Origin: DASRAP01 sp035277145
GTDB taxonomy: Bacteria; Gemmatimonadota; Gemmatimonadetes; Gemmatimonadales; Gemmatimonadaceae
Length of the DNA stretch: 64,000 nucleotides
NCBI GenBank assembly: GCA_035277145.1
Contig: DATELA010000081.1
Span: 1-64,000, forward strand
Direction: 5' to 3'
Within the stretch, counting starts at the first letter, position 1; every line of letters starts with the position of its first letter. This document shows, one piece after another, positions 63,601-64,000 of this stretch. The position numbers and the translations under genes were made by a program. The notes under the pieces were generated by a model. It saw only the letters and a program-made list of their open reading frames with translations, made no database searches and had not been told where the DNA came from.

Positions 63601-63713
63601 CTGACGATACCGGCAATTGTGCCGGATCCTTGTGCTACGGCGATTCCTGATGCGGTGAGCGTCGCAAGTGCGATCGCTGAAGCCGCGTGCGCGAGTTTGC
63701 GCAAACTCCACAT
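60609..63713 (-). CDS. Oar-like TonB-dependent receptor
   Basis: 1034-residue outer-membrane receptor, first gene of the operon. Signal peptide MWSLRKLAHAASAIALATLT, then a carboxypeptidase-regulatory-like domain (GTIAGIVRDKDSKQPIEGVQ) as in Oar/SusC receptors, then the plug (VRVRGSRGGSTVSAIDGVAV) and a ~700-residue barrel with typical aromatic girdle strands, ending in the C-terminal strand RTGLRISF. The start is at ATG 63713, with GGAGGG (63723-63728) nine bases upstream. It is immediately followed by the CTD protein gene, so the receptor and the secreted protein probably act together. Confidence 0.92.
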   Translation of the reverse strand: MWSLRKLAHAASAIALATLTASGIAVAQGSGTIAGIVRDKDSKQPIEGVQVFVQGGAYGTTTKNNGTYTILGVPPGTYTVIARLVGYAPVETENVVVRLDVRRELNIDLSQAAANLTAQKIVAESPPIIEQGVVGATTVITNETINALPVTSIGEVLALQQGYMEVPQNTNLISLAEERRNTTQPVRVRGSRGGSTVSAIDGVAVNNPVTGAQAIQLNTAAVGQTSFNQGYMSPQYGGGLAGIINSVVREGGERFQGQLQYQTSSIAGVLGSRPDELQAQHFFNGFIQGPVPGTRNMLRYSLSGQVQSQKGTVLKFDDDVNRFSEPDVDTEQGDPQALDIEQGWRAFGGSQNQQIVGKLTFIPNQTLKFTLTAVDQSRQRLSYDRRYYLTYGGDPWDRVSTLMDSLGLSGSRNYQTIIQGSVRDASYMWSARAEKRFARSNISFSFGQVGLDRLTCNVWQGICTEDRYWRPNFNDDFIAPFTPVGVPYSGTDLYFGGENYTTFDSRADYVTQLTDHHNVQVGVSFRQHDVVYDEVQGLRGNSGIAQVVNQLYRAKPIEISSYLQDRVEYDFLTVDFGIRYDYGLAKGSGFRNPLNATNGTTAREVCNGTAAGINTTPFQYTTGGGDNLTGVLACLQSAPNANGKPALLDSATRLAQVDDFKEAEARTAFAPRIGVSFPLTEQSALWFNAGRYTKNPELHNLYRNSGVGTVAGPGDNFCAANAVKPGTSECHPPLFFNNPDFIGNPNLLLEQSTQYEVGYSANIGRNYAVSVSVYNRDESGLTGTRTNDAIQDIGSTYNGISLPQYIVAVNQDFLTSRGIQVAFDRAAGRGSVWGYNVNYSWSRTTENAPPPDRAFEAEDANEINQGTTFRELISGADQSHSFNARFNVAYRSEIPKFWGSSVLRNMTFALTYSWRSGQVYTPNRSQGQSGIVNTITASDVNTGRGPAQQSANLRIGKDLSIGNARYGITVDVTNVFNIDNCIQVFNNTGDCNTGVREFNQRRIGNGQGSSSTGIDNPQFRSETRRIRTGLRISF

Positions 63714-64000
63714 TGTCCGATTCCCTCCGCAGGGGTGATCGTGCCGGACCGGGTAGCCTTGTCCGCGCCTCAGTGCGCGGCGCAACACTACGTCGAGAGT
63801 GGATACAAACGACGGAAATGCATCCGCGGAGCCGCGCGTTTACCGCGCAGTGTCCCAGATGTTCCCGGCGTTACGGATGGCCACGCCATCCGAAGGTGCT
63901 TGCGGGCCAAAAGGTCACGCCTGGTCACAGGTGTGTCAAGACACATTTTCGGGCCCTTTGTCCTCACGTCGACCTACCCTGCGAAGGGGGCCGAGCGTCA
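63714..64000 (-). promoter_or_regulatory. Upstream region of the TonB-receptor operon
   Basis: 287 bases without a gene. Read on the minus strand it contains a TTGACA-like -35 (plus-strand TGTCAA at 63934-63939) inside the palindrome TGTGTC-AA-GACACA (63932-63945), two direct GGTCAC words nearby (63913-63918 region and 63923-63928), an 8-bp hairpin CGGATGGC/GCCATCCG (63874-63892, loop CAC) in the leader, and a strong GGAGGG ribosome site before the start. No clear -10 or known riboswitch. Confidence 0.45.

Noticed and set aside
61521..63650. Long open frame on the plus strand antisense to the TonB receptor (about 700 codons)
   Set aside because: High-GC coding DNA leaves open frames on the opposite strand; the product is Arg/His/Val-rich with no motifs, while the minus strand gives a complete receptor.
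63714..64000. Cobalamin or other riboswitch before the TonB receptor
   Set aside because: No B12-box or other known riboswitch core could be recognised in the leader on the minus strand.

Overview
This 64 kb window is gene-dense, high-GC chromosomal DNA from a Gram-negative (diderm) bacterium. A Kdo transferase, two outer-membrane barrel proteins, a TonB-dependent receptor and several lipoproteins or secreted proteins show an outer membrane. A GWxTD-type protein, an Oar-like TonB receptor, a PorV-like protein and two very large secreted proteins with type IX-like C-terminal domains point to the FCB superphylum. Gemmatimonadota is my best guess, by inference from gene content and base composition rather than from any rRNA. 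There are no rRNA genes, tRNA genes, CRISPR arrays, insertion sequences or prophage genes that I can see, and no gene-free stretch exceeds 300 bases.

Layout. 1-2.7 kb: sbcC (cut by the left edge) and sbcD. 2.7-5.8 kb: two secreted proteins of unknown function and an aspartate-type aminotransferase. 6.0-9.9 kb: four-gene type IV pilin-like cluster, divergent from an AraC-type regulator (10.1 kb). 10.85-15.8 kb: coaE, gcvH, gcvP and a LipM-like octanoyltransferase, i.e. glycine cleavage plus its lipoylation enzyme. 15.8-20.6 kb: POT peptide transporter, coiled-coil protein, glycosyltransferase, DUF3108 protein, small membrane protein. 20.6-29.9 kb: a glycine-oxidase-like flavoprotein, then a tightly packed run lipA-pdhA-pdhB-pdhC-lpdA-permease-lipB that makes lipoate and uses it in pyruvate dehydrogenase. 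29.9-34.4 kb: UvrD-type helicase, NarL-type sensor kinase and response regulator. 34.3-43.6 kb: a predicted aminopeptidase, then dnaE-accA-PSP1/RicT-metG-M23 peptidase. 43.8-48.6 kb: waaA, GWxTD protein and a propeller-like protein. 48.7-63.7 kb: the most distinctive block, all on the minus strand: Oar-like TonB receptor, a 1.5k-residue CTD protein, PorV-like protein, small barrel, lipoprotein, a terminator, then a second 1.4k-residue CTD protein.

Two themes stand out. First, lipoyl metabolism is split into two neighbourhoods, each with its own octanoyltransferase: a LipM type next to gcvP/gcvH and a LipB type at the end of the PDH operon. Second, the 15 kb block at the right end looks like a self-contained envelope system of type IX-like cargo with its own PorV-like shuttle and TonB receptor. 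Three intergenic gaps also carry purine/pyrimidine-rich tandem words arranged as interrupted inverted repeats, and gcvH/gcvP are separated by a 16-bp tandem repeat.
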